Positions 44,821-53,369 are shown, counted from the stretch's first letter. The stretch: DNA of 64,000 bases from Oscillospiraceae bacterium (GCA_017516005.1 JAFWDU010000022.1:1-64000); one strand, 5' to 3'. Notes: generated by a model from the letters alone, not told the origin. Program-made: numbers and translations.

Positions 44821-45708
44821 TTAATAGCCGAGAATGCGCTTCATCATGACATGCTGACGCTTCAGCTGCTCGGAGACAAAGCCCGGCTCGTCCTTGTGCG
44901 GGCCTTCGTACTCGGACAGGAAGTAGCCGTCCCAGCCGCCGTCCACGAATTCCTTGATGATTTCCGGATACGGGATCGTCGTCTCCTGGAAGTCCTCGGA
45001 CATGTTGTTGAACTTCGCATGGCAGGCATGAATGTACGGCAGAAGCGCGCGGAGCTCATGAGGATAGCTGCAGGGGCTGCCGTCTTCCGGTACGCCGGGA
45101 ATGGGAGGACGGTCCTTCGACCACACATTCTGGAAGGTGCCGAAGTCGATGTTCAGACCGAAGTTCTTCGTCTGATACTTGTCGATGAACTCCACATAGT
45201 CCGCTACCATCTTGCTCGACAGCGCCGTCGGCTGATGGATCTCCGGGCACATGCACACATTGTACCGCTCTGCCAGATCAAGCGCGCCCAGAATGATCTC
45301 TCTCCAGTTGCGCACCGGCGTCAGTATCCAGTCAATGACGCCCAGCTTCGTGCGAAGTACCGTGAAGCCCAGACGATGCGCCAGAATGATGTCCTGCTTC
45401 AGCATCCGCAGGGACTCTTCCGTGTTCAGCTCCATGATGCCCCGGTACAGACGGCTCGTGACCCAGTGGCCGTATTCCACAGGCGTGATGTTGTACTTCG
45501 TGCACAGACGGAACCAGTTGTCCATCCACTCGTTCGTCGGCTGCGGATAGTTGTCAATATGGCCGTTTGCGAGGATCTCGACACCGGTCGCTCCCATGTC
45601 ATAGATGTCCTTGAAGCAGTCCTCCAGGTTCATGGTGACGCCCCACTCGCCGGAGTAGCTGTAAATCGATACGCCGCGCTTCGGGCCTTTGATTGCAGGT
45701 GTTGCCAT
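44821..45708 (-). CDS. TIM-barrel C-glycoside deglycosidase alpha-like subunit 5 (short type)
   Basis: A 295-residue short-type barrel, first gene of the run alpha 5-beta 5-alpha 4-beta 4. MATPAIKGPKRGVSIYSYSGEWGVTMNLEDCF at the start resembles alpha 6. Predicted ligands are Glu156 (CPEIH), Asp188 (NIDFGTF), His230 (HACHAKF) and Glu266 (SEYEG). AAAGGAGGAGCATACGA precedes the ATG. Its promoter faces that of the aldo/keto reductase gene across a 272-base divergent region. Confidence 0.75.
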   Translation of the reverse strand: MATPAIKGPKRGVSIYSYSGEWGVTMNLEDCFKDIYDMGATGVEILANGHIDNYPQPTNEWMDNWFRLCTKYNITPVEYGHWVTSRLYRGIMELNTEESLRMLKQDIILAHRLGFTVLRTKLGVIDWILTPVRNWREIILGALDLAERYNVCMCPEIHQPTALSSKMVADYVEFIDKYQTKNFGLNIDFGTFQNVWSKDRPPIPGVPEDGSPCSYPHELRALLPYIHACHAKFNNMSEDFQETTIPYPEIIKEFVDGGWDGYFLSEYEGPHKDEPGFVSEQLKRQHVMMKRILGY

Positions 45709-45765
45709 TCGTATGCTCCTCCTTTGTTCTCACTGAAGCTTTCGCCCCAATTAATTAGCACATCT

Positions 45766-45794
45766 ATTGTTGCACCAAATGTGGATATTGTCAA
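45766..45794 (-). promoter_or_regulatory. Promoter of CGD-like units 5 and 4
   Basis: TTGACA (45794-45789), 17 bases, AACAAT (45771-45766) on the minus strand, about 58 bases before alpha 5. The -35 is perfect, the -10 is weak, which would suit an activated promoter. Confidence 0.6.
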
Positions 45795-45920
45795 TCATCG
45801 TACCGGACGCCGGGTTCCTTTTCTCCATTTCGTACAAATCAATGATCTTCTCTTTGTACTATATTACAAACAAGCCTGTTTCTACGCCCGGTTTTGTTGT
45901 AAAACGCATCATTTTCATTC

Positions 45921-45949
45921 TTGTCAGAAAAGATCGGTTGTGATAAACT
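45921..45949 (+). promoter_or_regulatory. Promoter of the aldo/keto reductase gene
   Basis: TTGTCA (45921-45926), 17 bases, TAAACT (45944-45949) preceded by TGA, an extended -10. It is divergent from the unit 5 promoter. Confidence 0.6.
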
Positions 45950-45980
45950 GATATCAGGACTATTCAAAGGAGGAATTCAT

Positions 45981-47111
45981 ATGATCTATCGTGATTTTAA
46001 GGACGGCAAGAAGACCAGCATGCTCGGCATGGGCTGCATGCGTCTGGCCACGCTTCCCGGTCCCGGCGATGTTGTTGATTACGATCTTGCAGAAAGCATT
46101 ATTCAGAAGGCATATGAGAATGGCGTCAATTATTTTGACACCGCATATGTCTATCTTTCCGGCAACTCCGAGCGCACGCTTGGCAAGGCACTCTCCAAAT
46201 ACCCGAGAGAGAGTTACTATATCGCAACAAAAATGCCCGGCATGATCCAGACGAAGGAGGATGTGGAACGCATCTTCAACGAGCAGCTGGAGCGTCTTGG
46301 CGTGGACTACATTGATTTCTATCTGTGCCACAACGTGAATGAGCGCACGATTGATACCTTTATCAATCTGGAAGTCCCCCAGTTCCTGGAGAAGAAGCGC
46401 GACGAAGGCAAAATCCGCTATATTGGTTTCTCCAGTCACGGTCAGCCGGAAACCCTTGCCCGTTTTGCGGATCTTCGCGACTGGGATTTCGCCCAAATTC
46501 AGCTGAACTACTTCGACTGGTTCCGTTCCAACACCAAAGAGCAGTATCAGGTTCTCCGCGACCGCAACATTCCCATCGTCGTTATGGAGCCTGTCCGCGG
46601 CGGCCGGCTTGCGTCTCTGACCGAATCCAGTGATGCCATGCTCAAAGAGGCGCGTCCGGATCGCTCCATCGCCGCCTGGGCATTCCGGTTTGTTCAGTCT
46701 CTGCCCGGCATTCAGGTCATCCTCAGCGGCATGAACGCCATGGATCAGATGGACGACAACCTGGGTACCTTTGCCGCAGAAGAGCCCCTGCAGCAGGCGG
46801 ATCTGGATCTCCTGGAGAAGGCTGTGGACAACCTGATCAAGGAAGTCAGCGCGCCGTGCACCGCATGCCGCTACTGCAGCGAGTGCCCGCAGGAGCTGGA
46901 TATTCCAGAGATTCTGAAAATCTACAACTCCTATGCCATCTCCAAGAGCTTCTTCGCGCTTGGCGCGCTGAATCAGCTTCCGGAAGGCAAGCGTCCCACC
47001 GACTGCCTCGGATGCGGCGTCTGCGCGAATGCCTGCCCGCAGAATATCCAGATTCCCGATCTTATGGCAGAGCTTGCCGAAGCCATGAACCGGATGGGCA
47101 GAAGAGGATAA
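45981..47111 (+). CDS. Aldo/keto reductase with C-terminal 4Fe-4S ferredoxin domain
   Basis: A 376-residue protein. Residues 1 to about 280 form an aldo/keto reductase barrel (MLGMGCMRLATLP, NYFDTAYVYLSGNSE, VMEPVRGGRLA); the rest carries two cluster-binding motifs, CTACRYCSECP and CLGCGVCANACP. Such fusions occur in anaerobes and reduce or oxidise carbonyls with ferredoxin-linked electrons. The substrate is unknown. ATG 45981 has AAAGGAGG before it; the frame opens 20 codons earlier inside the promoter. Being divergent from the CGD-like run it may act on a keto-sugar or aglycone in the same pathway, which is inference. Confidence 0.85.
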   Translation: MIYRDFKDGKKTSMLGMGCMRLATLPGPGDVVDYDLAESIIQKAYENGVNYFDTAYVYLSGNSERTLGKALSKYPRESYYIATKMPGMIQTKEDVERIFNEQLERLGVDYIDFYLCHNVNERTIDTFINLEVPQFLEKKRDEGKIRYIGFSSHGQPETLARFADLRDWDFAQIQLNYFDWFRSNTKEQYQVLRDRNIPIVVMEPVRGGRLASLTESSDAMLKEARPDRSIAAWAFRFVQSLPGIQVILSGMNAMDQMDDNLGTFAAEEPLQQADLDLLEKAVDNLIKEVSAPCTACRYCSECPQELDIPEILKIYNSYAISKSFFALGALNQLPEGKRPTDCLGCGVCANACPQNIQIPDLMAELAEAMNRMGRRG

Positions 47112-47146
47112 TCTGCTCCCCTGCGCATCAGAATCCTTAGAATTGA

Positions 47147-47188
47147 AAAGAACCGGAATTCTGGATTTCCAGAATTCCGGTTCTTTTG
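47147..47188. terminator. Bidirectional terminator after the aldo/keto reductase gene
   Basis: A perfect 19-bp stem (47147-47165 with 47170-47188, loop ATTT) with A/T ends sits between the convergent reductase and Nudix genes. Confidence 0.9.
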
Positions 47189-47198
47189 TCTGCTTCCT

Positions 47199-47615
47199 TC
47201 AGCGCTGCAGCAGGAGTTCCTTTTTCAGCATAATATGCTCCAGGATATGCCCGATATTGCCCTCTCCCGCATACTTCGAGGAGTCAAAGAAGTTGTGGTC
47301 CAGATCCGACCAGAACAGGTCGTTCTCATCTCCTTCCACCGGACACATCTCCTGCAGGCGGCCCACATATACCTCAACCCAGCAGTCATCCAGTGGATAG
47401 ACAAAGTCCATCAGACGGGTCAGGCGGATCTGATCCTCCCGGATCCCGGTTTCCTCCCGCAGTTCGCGGTACGCTGCTGCCACAGACGCTTCACCGGATT
47501 CGATTTTTCCTCCCACCAGATTATCCAGCCCCAGATAGGGTTCTTTTCTCCGGTGGCACATCAGGAGCTTCCCGCCGTCCGGGTCAAAAACCGCAATGAG
47601 ATTATAGCCCTGCAT
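47199..47615 (-). CDS. Nudix hydrolase
   Basis: A 138-residue Nudix protein with the box GKIESGEASVAAAYRELREETGI (residues about 36-58), which binds Mg and cleaves nucleoside diphosphate-X bonds. WVEVYVGRL and GDENDLFWSDLD follow. It resembles 8-oxo-dGTP diphosphatase-like (MutT) proteins, but the substrate cannot be told. GAGGGAGTGTT lies before the ATG. The 147-base gap upstream contains TATAAA at a plausible promoter distance. Confidence 0.88.
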   Translation of the reverse strand: MQGYNLIAVFDPDGGKLLMCHRRKEPYLGLDNLVGGKIESGEASVAAAYRELREETGIREDQIRLTRLMDFVYPLDDCWVEVYVGRLQEMCPVEGDENDLFWSDLDHNFFDSSKYAGEGNIGHILEHIMLKKELLLQR

Positions 47616-47762
47616 AACACTCCCTCAAAGTCAATGGATTTTATAGCTGCAGCATACGATTTGGCCATCCGGCAGAGCACTCTGCGGGTCTCGGAGATCC
47701 TGACCAGAAACTCCTCTCCGTGACAGGCCCGCACATCGTTCTCAAAACAGTTCCAGCGGCTG

Positions 47763-48755
47763 TCATGATCCGGCAGGTTCCGGCGTTTTCTTTCTGGAAG
47801 TTCCGCCTCTTTTTCCGCGTCTTCTTCTGCGGGTCGGTCTCTCCTTCTCTGTCAATGCTTCGAAGGCAGCCGCTGCTTCCGAATCTCCTTCATATACCGT
47901 TCGGATCAGGCGGTTGTATTCTTCCAACTGGATCCATCTCAGCCGCAGGACCATGTTGCCATGCTCGGGACATTCCACTCTGGCGCTCATTCGGCCTGAC
48001 TGCTGCCGGTACCAGCGGGACGCCATCCGCATCTGTGCGCCGCATACCGGGCAGAGGTTCTCGCTTCCCTCCATTGCGGAAACTGCGTCTGATTTCTCCT
48101 TGTAGTCCCGGTATACCCTTCGCTGCAGGCAGCCCGGAATTTCATCGGAGTTTGTCCCGTCCTCATGCTGTCTGAGCGCGCTGCCGTACTGATTAATGCC
48201 CTTCTTCAGATCCAGTTTAGAGCAGATCAGCGCTGTATGAAAGGCATCCCCCAGCGCATCATGTGCAGGACGTGTAGATCGGATATTCATGATTTCCATT
48301 GCTTTCTGCAGAGATTTCTGGTTGCTTGATCCGTCTGTCTGGGCATTGAAAATCATCTGTGCGTTGTACCAGGCAGCCGTCCATTCCGCGTTCATGGAAT
48401 GGATTTCCAGATTCTCACGCATAACATTTACATCATCAAATCCCCATGTAAGGAAGATGGACGGTTCTGCACACCATGCGCGGAACCGGGCAATCGCCTG
48501 GGGAAAAGAGATTCCTTCCGACTGCAGCCGGGATTCCTTGATGCCCGTAAGCTTTCCGACTCTGCTGTTCAGTCTGCGGAAGTATTTCGGCCGAACCAGC
48601 ACAGAAAACTCATCCAGAACTTTCTGGTCTTCTGTCACGCGCACCGCGCCGATCTGAATGATCTCGCCGCGAAGCGGAGACGGAAGTGGCCTGCGGGCTG
48701 CCGCTGACCCGGGCCATGGCTGGTTCCACTCCATATCCAGAACTATATACTGCAT
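47763..48755 (-). CDS. DEDDh 3'-5' exonuclease with zinc ribbon and basic tail
   Basis: A 330-residue DnaQ-like exonuclease. Exo I is LDMEW (Asp7, Glu9), Exo II lies in TWGFDDVNVM, and Exo III is RPAHDALGDA. After the nuclease (about 1-190) comes a putative zinc site (CPVCGAQ and CPEHG, near 235-265) and a highly basic end RRRRRGKRGGTSRKK. It belongs with KapD/DnaQ-type RNases or DNases of Clostridia. Whether it acts on RNA or DNA is open; the basic tail suggests nucleic acid or ribosome binding. Confidence 0.85.
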   Translation of the reverse strand: MQYIVLDMEWNQPWPGSAAARRPLPSPLRGEIIQIGAVRVTEDQKVLDEFSVLVRPKYFRRLNSRVGKLTGIKESRLQSEGISFPQAIARFRAWCAEPSIFLTWGFDDVNVMRENLEIHSMNAEWTAAWYNAQMIFNAQTDGSSNQKSLQKAMEIMNIRSTRPAHDALGDAFHTALICSKLDLKKGINQYGSALRQHEDGTNSDEIPGCLQRRVYRDYKEKSDAVSAMEGSENLCPVCGAQMRMASRWYRQQSGRMSARVECPEHGNMVLRLRWIQLEEYNRLIRTVYEGDSEAAAAFEALTEKERPTRRRRRGKRGGTSRKKTPEPAGS

Positions 48756-48920
48756 GGAATACGTTCCTTCTTTGTCATCATTCTTACAGAGAGTTTACCA
48801 CATGTTTACAAAAATGGCAATTCCATTTCCCTTGCGTGTTGCAGAGAATCCTTCATTCTGGGCTGCAAGATGTTTTTTCAACGGAAGCGCAGCATGATTT
48901 GCAGGATTTATCATCCATTC

Positions 48921-48949
48921 TTGCATTCCGGTGTCCCATTTGTTATACT
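48921..48949 (+). promoter_or_regulatory. Promoter of the hydratase gene
   Basis: TTGCAT (48921-48926), 17 bases, TATACT (48944-48949) preceded by TGT, an extended -10. Confidence 0.7.
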
Positions 48950-48978
48950 ATCGAAAACCCCAAAAGGAGGCTGCCAGA

Positions 48979-51219
48979 ATGGTTACCATTCGCCACGAAG
49001 CGGTATTTTATCAGAACGGCAGGTTTGTTTCCGCAGGTGAAGGCATTGCAGCAGGGCTGCGCCCGGAAAACGGAAAAACCGGCACTATGACATATGGGAT
49101 TCTGCAGAATCACAACACAAGCGGAACCATGGATACGTTGAAGCTGCGCTTTGACGCCATGGCATCCCATGACATCACGTATGTGGGCATCATCCAGACC
49201 GCCCGCGCATCCGGAATGAAGGAGTTTCCCCTTCCCTACGTGCTGACAAACTGCCACAACTCCCTCTGTGCGGTGGGCGGCACCATCAATGAGGACGATC
49301 ATGTGTTCGGACTGAGCGCCGCCAAAAAATACGGCGGTGAGTTTGTTCCGGCGCATCAGAGCGTAATCCACAGCTATATGCGGGAAATGTATGCCGGCGG
49401 CGGCCGTATGATTCTCGGATCCGACTCCCATACCCGCTACGGCGCCTACGGTACCATGGGCATCGGAGAAGGCGGCCCGGAACTGGTCAAGCAGCTTCTG
49501 AACAAGACCTATGACATTGCCTATCCCAGAGTGGTTGCAATCTATCTCACAGGCGCACCCCGTCCCGGTGTCGGGCCGCAGGATGTCGCACTCGCCCTCA
49601 TCGGTGCAACATTCTCTGCCGGGATTGTCAAAAACTCCGTCATGGAATTCTTCGGTCCCGGTGTGGGCAGCATGTCCATTGACTACCGTTCCGGCATTGA
49701 TGCCATGACAACGGAAACCAGCTGTCTGAGTTCCATCTGGCAGACAGATGAAACCGTACGCAAAGCCCTTGCAGCTCACGGACGGGCAGATGCATTCCAG
49801 TCTCTCTCCCCTGCAGACGGAGCATATTATGACGATCTGATTGAGGTCAATCTGTCGGAAGTGGAATGCATGATCGCGCTCCCCTTCCATCCCAGCAACA
49901 CCTACACCATTCATGAATTCAACGAGAATCTGGAAGATATTCTGCGCAGCGTGGACCAGGCGACGCCCGGCGCTCTGGGACTGAGCTCACAGCCGGAAAG
50001 CCTGACCGCAAAAATCCGCAACGGCCGCTTCTATGCCGACCAGGGCGTCATTGCCGGCTGTTCCGGCGGCACGTATCAGAACATGATGCTCACCGCCTCG
50101 ATTCTGAACGGCACGCCTGTGGGATCCGACCGGTTCTGGCTTTCCATCTACCCCACCAGCCAGCCTGTCATGATGGAACTGGCGCTCAACGGTGCCCTCG
50201 GCAAGATGATGGCCAGCGGGTGCTCTATCCGCAGTTCCTTCTGCGGACCCTGCTTTGGTGCAGGTGATGTGCCGGCAAACGGCGGCTTCTCCATCCGTCA
50301 CTCCACCCGCAACTTCCCGAACCGGGAAGGCAGCAAGCCTTCCGACGGACAGTGCGCCTATGTTGCTCTGATGGATGCCCGTTCCATTGCAGCTTCCGCG
50401 CTTCAGGGCGGTGTCATCACTGCGGCGACGGATCTGGAGCAGATCCCCGCAGATCCCAGCTACATGGAATACCATTTCAATCGCTCTGCTTATGACGCAA
50501 GAGTCTATTTCGGTGTCGGCAAGCCGGACCCGAAACAGGAACTGATTCTCGGTCCGAACATCGCAGACTGGCCGGAGCAGATCCCGCTCCCGGAAAACCT
50601 GATGCTTACCGTTGCCAGTGCCATCTATGACGCAGTTACCACAACCGATGAACTGATCCCATCCGGAGAGACTTCCTCCTACCGTTCCAATCCGATCAAG
50701 CTCTCCGAGTTCGCGCTCAGCCGGAAAGATCCGCAGTACGTGCCCAGAGCGAAAGAAATCCAGGCAATTGAGCTTCTGCGGCGCAAAGACCCGGAGAATC
50801 CCACCGTTGCAGCTGCTCTCGACGGAGCAGATCCTGCCTCCACCGGACTGGGAAGCTGCATTATGGCCATCCGTCCCGGAGACGGCTCGGCCAGAGAGCA
50901 GGCAGCCTCCTGCCAGCGTGTGCTGGGCGGCTGTGCCAATCTCTGCGAAGACTATGCCACCAAGCGCTATCGCAGCAATGTAATCAACTGGGGCATGCTC
51001 CCCTTCACCGTCACGGATATCGCCTCTTTCGGTATTGCGCCCGGCGACCGCCTCTGGATTCCCGGCGTCCGCAGTGCACTTCTTTCAGGGGAAGATCATG
51101 TGGATGGAACCCTGATTCAGGGAGAAAAGCGGACTCCAATCTGTCTGAAGCTGGAAAAGCTCTCCGCGGAAGACCGCGAGATTATTCTGAAAGGATGCCT
51201 CATCAACTACTACGCCTGA
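48979..51219 (+). CDS. Aconitase-superfamily hydratase (YbhJ-like)
   Basis: A 746-residue aconitase-family protein. The cluster ligands can be placed at Cys361 (AGCSGGTYQN) and Cys422/Cys425 (FCGPCFG), as in aconitases. ILGSDSHTRYGAYGTMGIGEGG is the conserved family stretch around 152-173. The overall sequence is most like the E. coli YbhJ putative hydratase group rather than AcnA, AcnB or LeuC. The substrate is not known. ATG 48979 has AAAGGAGG before it; the gene stands alone with its own promoter. Confidence 0.82.
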   Translation: MVTIRHEAVFYQNGRFVSAGEGIAAGLRPENGKTGTMTYGILQNHNTSGTMDTLKLRFDAMASHDITYVGIIQTARASGMKEFPLPYVLTNCHNSLCAVGGTINEDDHVFGLSAAKKYGGEFVPAHQSVIHSYMREMYAGGGRMILGSDSHTRYGAYGTMGIGEGGPELVKQLLNKTYDIAYPRVVAIYLTGAPRPGVGPQDVALALIGATFSAGIVKNSVMEFFGPGVGSMSIDYRSGIDAMTTETSCLSSIWQTDETVRKALAAHGRADAFQSLSPADGAYYDDLIEVNLSEVECMIALPFHPSNTYTIHEFNENLEDILRSVDQATPGALGLSSQPESLTAKIRNGRFYADQGVIAGCSGGTYQNMMLTASILNGTPVGSDRFWLSIYPTSQPVMMELALNGALGKMMASGCSIRSSFCGPCFGAGDVPANGGFSIRHSTRNFPNREGSKPSDGQCAYVALMDARSIAASALQGGVITAATDLEQIPADPSYMEYHFNRSAYDARVYFGVGKPDPKQELILGPNIADWPEQIPLPENLMLTVASAIYDAVTTTDELIPSGETSSYRSNPIKLSEFALSRKDPQYVPRAKEIQAIELLRRKDPENPTVAAALDGADPASTGLGSCIMAIRPGDGSAREQAASCQRVLGGCANLCEDYATKRYRSNVINWGMLPFTVTDIASFGIAPGDRLWIPGVRSALLSGEDHVDGTLIQGEKRTPICLKLEKLSAEDREIILKGCLINYYA

Positions 51220-51262
51220 TTTTTCTGTCCTGCAACGCATAGAAGGGACAAATAATAACAGT

Positions 51263-51300
51263 AAAAAAACTCGAGACTGGAACGTCCAGTCTCGAGTTTT
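51263..51300 (-). terminator. Terminator of tRNA-Arg
   Basis: A perfect 16-bp stem AAAACTCGAGACTGGA with its complement (51266-51281 with 51285-51300), followed on the minus strand by seven T, 20 bases after the tRNA. It may also end the hydratase transcript from the other side. Confidence 0.9.
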
Positions 51301-51321
51301 GGCTGTTTTTCAGCCTATTTA

Positions 51322-51397
51322 TGGCGCGCCGGAAGGGACTCGAACCCCCAACCGTCGGAACCGGAATCCGAAGCTCTATCCATTGAGCCACCGGCGC
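51322..51397 (-). tRNA. tRNA-Arg (anticodon CCG)
   Basis: A full cloverleaf is seen on the minus strand: acceptor GCGCCGG/CCGGCGC, D stem GCTC/GAGC, anticodon stem TCGGA/TCCGA with loop TTCCGGT (anticodon CCG at 51364-51362), T stem GGGGG/CCCTT with loop TTCGAGT, discriminator G and an encoded CCA. It reads CGG codons. Confidence 0.95.
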
Positions 51398-51478
51398 CTA
51401 TCACAGCAAGCATTGTAGCAAAGGAACCCTAAAAAATCAAGTGGGTTTGCGCCTTAATCTTTATTCATCGGTTTTTCC

Positions 51479-51507
51479 TTGCAGGATTCCCAGAATCATG
51501 TTACACT
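51479..51507 (+). promoter_or_regulatory. Possible promoter for a near-leaderless transcript
   Basis: TTGCAG (51479-51484), 17 bases, TACACT (51502-51507) preceded by TGT, an extended -10. Transcription would begin at about 51514, the A of the proposed ATG. Confidence 0.45.
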
Positions 51508-51513
51508 GTCGCC

Positions 51514-52905
51514 ATGAAGAAAGAACGTGCTGCTTACTCAGTAAGCCGAAAAAGTCCGCTGCTGTGGCTTGCACTGCTTCTGATGCTCTGCTCGGTGGCA
51601 ATCCGCATCCTGGCCTTCCGCGTCTGCACGGAAATACCAGGCCAGTCGGTGCTTCTGGTGGTTGTCCTCCCGGTTCTGGCGTGCATCTGGTACATTGGAA
51701 GTCTTCTGATCAGCGGCCCGGCGCGGTTTTACCGCACGGCTGTTCCTGCGCTTCTGGTTCTCTTTTTCTGCGCACTGGTATTCGGGGAAAATCAGCGAAT
51801 CTGGATGCTGGCTGTCTGGGCCTGCACGGTTGCAGCCGCTGTCTCCTATCTCGGCACTGCATCCGGTCAGCAGATCCTTCGCTGGTTGATGATTCCTCTC
51901 ATTGCAGTTGAGATTCTCCTTCTCTGGCCTGCATCAGGAGATCTTCTGTACAAAGCATCCGCCGCAGCCATGATCCTTCCTCTTGCGATTGTCTCTCTGG
52001 CAATCCGTACACAGCCTCGGGACGGCAGCTATCATGCCCGCTGGGGCGACCGCCCGGACGGGCGGCTGGTGCGGACACTTCCTCCCATCAGCAAGGTCGC
52101 ACCTTATATCATGGTCAACCGGAATGATGCATGCAATCTGATGGCACATACCGTGGAGATCTCCGAACTGGATCAGTATGTGCACCGCAAACGGAAGGAA
52201 GGCCTGAAGGACTTCGGAATTATGCATGTCATCCTTGCCGCTTATGCCAGAACGGTCTGTGAATATCCCGCCATCAACCGTTTCCTCTCCGGACAGAAAG
52301 TCTACTCCAGAGACCGCCGCCTGGAAGTCATTATGGCAATCAAAAAAGAAATGACTGTTGAGGCGCCTGATACCATGATCTCTGTGGAACTGGATGCAGG
52401 CGATACGGCTGAAGATGTCTACCGCAAGTTCAACAAAGAAGTGGAAGCGGTCAAAAACACCTCCGAACTGGATTCCGGTTTTGACAATCTGGCGGCAGTC
52501 ATCAATTACATTCCGGGCCTGTTCCTGAAATTCACTGTCTGGCTTCTGAAAACACTGGACTACTTTGGCATGCTTCCCAGCTGGCTGCTCCGTCTGTCTC
52601 CTTTCCATGGAAGCATTATCATTACGTCCATGGGTTCTCTTGGTATTCCGCCGATTTTCCATCATCTTTATAATTTTGGTAATCTGCCGATCTTTGTTGC
52701 ATTCGGAAGGAAATACCGGAAGAATGACATCAAAGTGGATGGAACGATCCTGCCAAATAAATACATGGATCTGTGCTTCAACTGCGATGAGCGCATCTGC
52801 GATGGTTTCTACTATGCAACAGCACTGAAATACATGCTCAATCTCCTTGCACGGCCGGATCAGCTGGATCAGCCGCCCAAGCGTATCATCCCTGATATTC
52901 CATAA
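51514..52905 (+). CDS. Membrane-anchored E2/CAT-like acyltransferase homologue
   Basis: A 463-residue protein with five or so N-terminal hydrophobic segments (about residues 17-160) joined to a C-terminal domain like the catalytic core of 2-oxo-acid dehydrogenase E2 or chloramphenicol acetyltransferase (PYIMVNRNDACNLMAHTVEIS, SIIITSMGSLGIPPIFHHLYNFG). The E2 active-site motif HxxxDG reads ERICDG (near 425-431), so the catalytic His is a Glu. No lipoyl domain or E1/E3 genes are near. No Shine-Dalgarno precedes ATG 51514. Function unknown; a binding or altered transferase role is possible. Confidence 0.7.
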   Translation: MKKERAAYSVSRKSPLLWLALLLMLCSVAIRILAFRVCTEIPGQSVLLVVVLPVLACIWYIGSLLISGPARFYRTAVPALLVLFFCALVFGENQRIWMLAVWACTVAAAVSYLGTASGQQILRWLMIPLIAVEILLLWPASGDLLYKASAAAMILPLAIVSLAIRTQPRDGSYHARWGDRPDGRLVRTLPPISKVAPYIMVNRNDACNLMAHTVEISELDQYVHRKRKEGLKDFGIMHVILAAYARTVCEYPAINRFLSGQKVYSRDRRLEVIMAIKKEMTVEAPDTMISVELDAGDTAEDVYRKFNKEVEAVKNTSELDSGFDNLAAVINYIPGLFLKFTVWLLKTLDYFGMLPSWLLRLSPFHGSIIITSMGSLGIPPIFHHLYNFGNLPIFVAFGRKYRKNDIKVDGTILPNKYMDLCFNCDERICDGFYYATALKYMLNLLARPDQLDQPPKRIIPDIP

Positions 52906-52909
52906 AGAC

Positions 52910-52948
52910 ATTCCGCCGGATACAGTCGCGTCCGGCGGAATCTTTTTT
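52910..52948 (+). terminator. Terminator of the E2-like gene
   Basis: An 11-bp stem ATTCCGCCGGA/TCCGGCGGAAT is followed by CTTTTTT, starting five bases after the stop codon. Confidence 0.9.
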
Positions 52949-53014
52949 CCTTATCCGAATTCCAGACTCAAAGCGTCCGTTTCGAAAAGAGTTACTCCTC
53001 CCTTTGCCGGTTAC

Positions 53015-53048
53015 TGTCCCGTTATACGGACAGATGCCATGATATTCT
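53015..53048 (+). promoter_or_regulatory. Promoter with the same 18-bp palindromic operator as addBA
   Basis: TGTCCCGTTATACGGACA (53015-53032), 7 bases, then the extended -10 TGATATTCT (53040-53048). Motif, spacing and the TGATAT element match the addBA promoter at 32306-32339. It would drive the 45-residue gene. Confidence 0.65.
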
Positions 53049-53122
53049 GTGATCAGAAAGAGAAACAGGACATGCGAGGCCGCACAGGCTTTTATGGCTT
53101 ATGCGGCAGAAAGGAGCTTGAA

Positions 53123-53260
53123 ATGGACTATTCAATTGTATGGGTACGCGGGCATGTTGAAGTTTATGACTGGGCTGGCCGTTTCTGTTTTTCCGCAGAT
53201 TCGGAGCGGGAAGCGCGGGAAGATCTGGAGGATCTGATCTCAGAGCACATGGAATTCTGA
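53123..53260 (+). CDS. Small acidic protein of unknown function (45 residues)
   Basis: A short frame starting MDYSIVWVRGHVEVYDWAG and ending in an acidic helix (SEREAREDLEDLISEHMEF), with AAAGGAGCTTGAA before the ATG, its own operator-promoter and a terminator downstream. This context argues it is real. It has no signal peptide, membrane segment or recognised domain. The N-terminal half looks like a small beta hairpin. Because its operator matches that of addBA, a DNA-damage or other stress role is a reasonable guess, not more. Confidence 0.6.
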   Translation: MDYSIVWVRGHVEVYDWAGRFCFSADSEREAREDLEDLISEHMEF

Positions 53261-53369
53261 TAACCGCTTGACGCGCCGCTGCTGAAATCGGGATCATTTA
53301 TGTTTTTTCCTCTCAGCGCGGAAAACGAGGATGCTTCTATGCAAATCCCGCCATCTGTTGGATGAGAAA

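Noticed and set aside
44359..45951. 530-codon plus-strand frame opposite units 5
   Set aside because: Antisense to two conserved genes with no ribosome site at its start.
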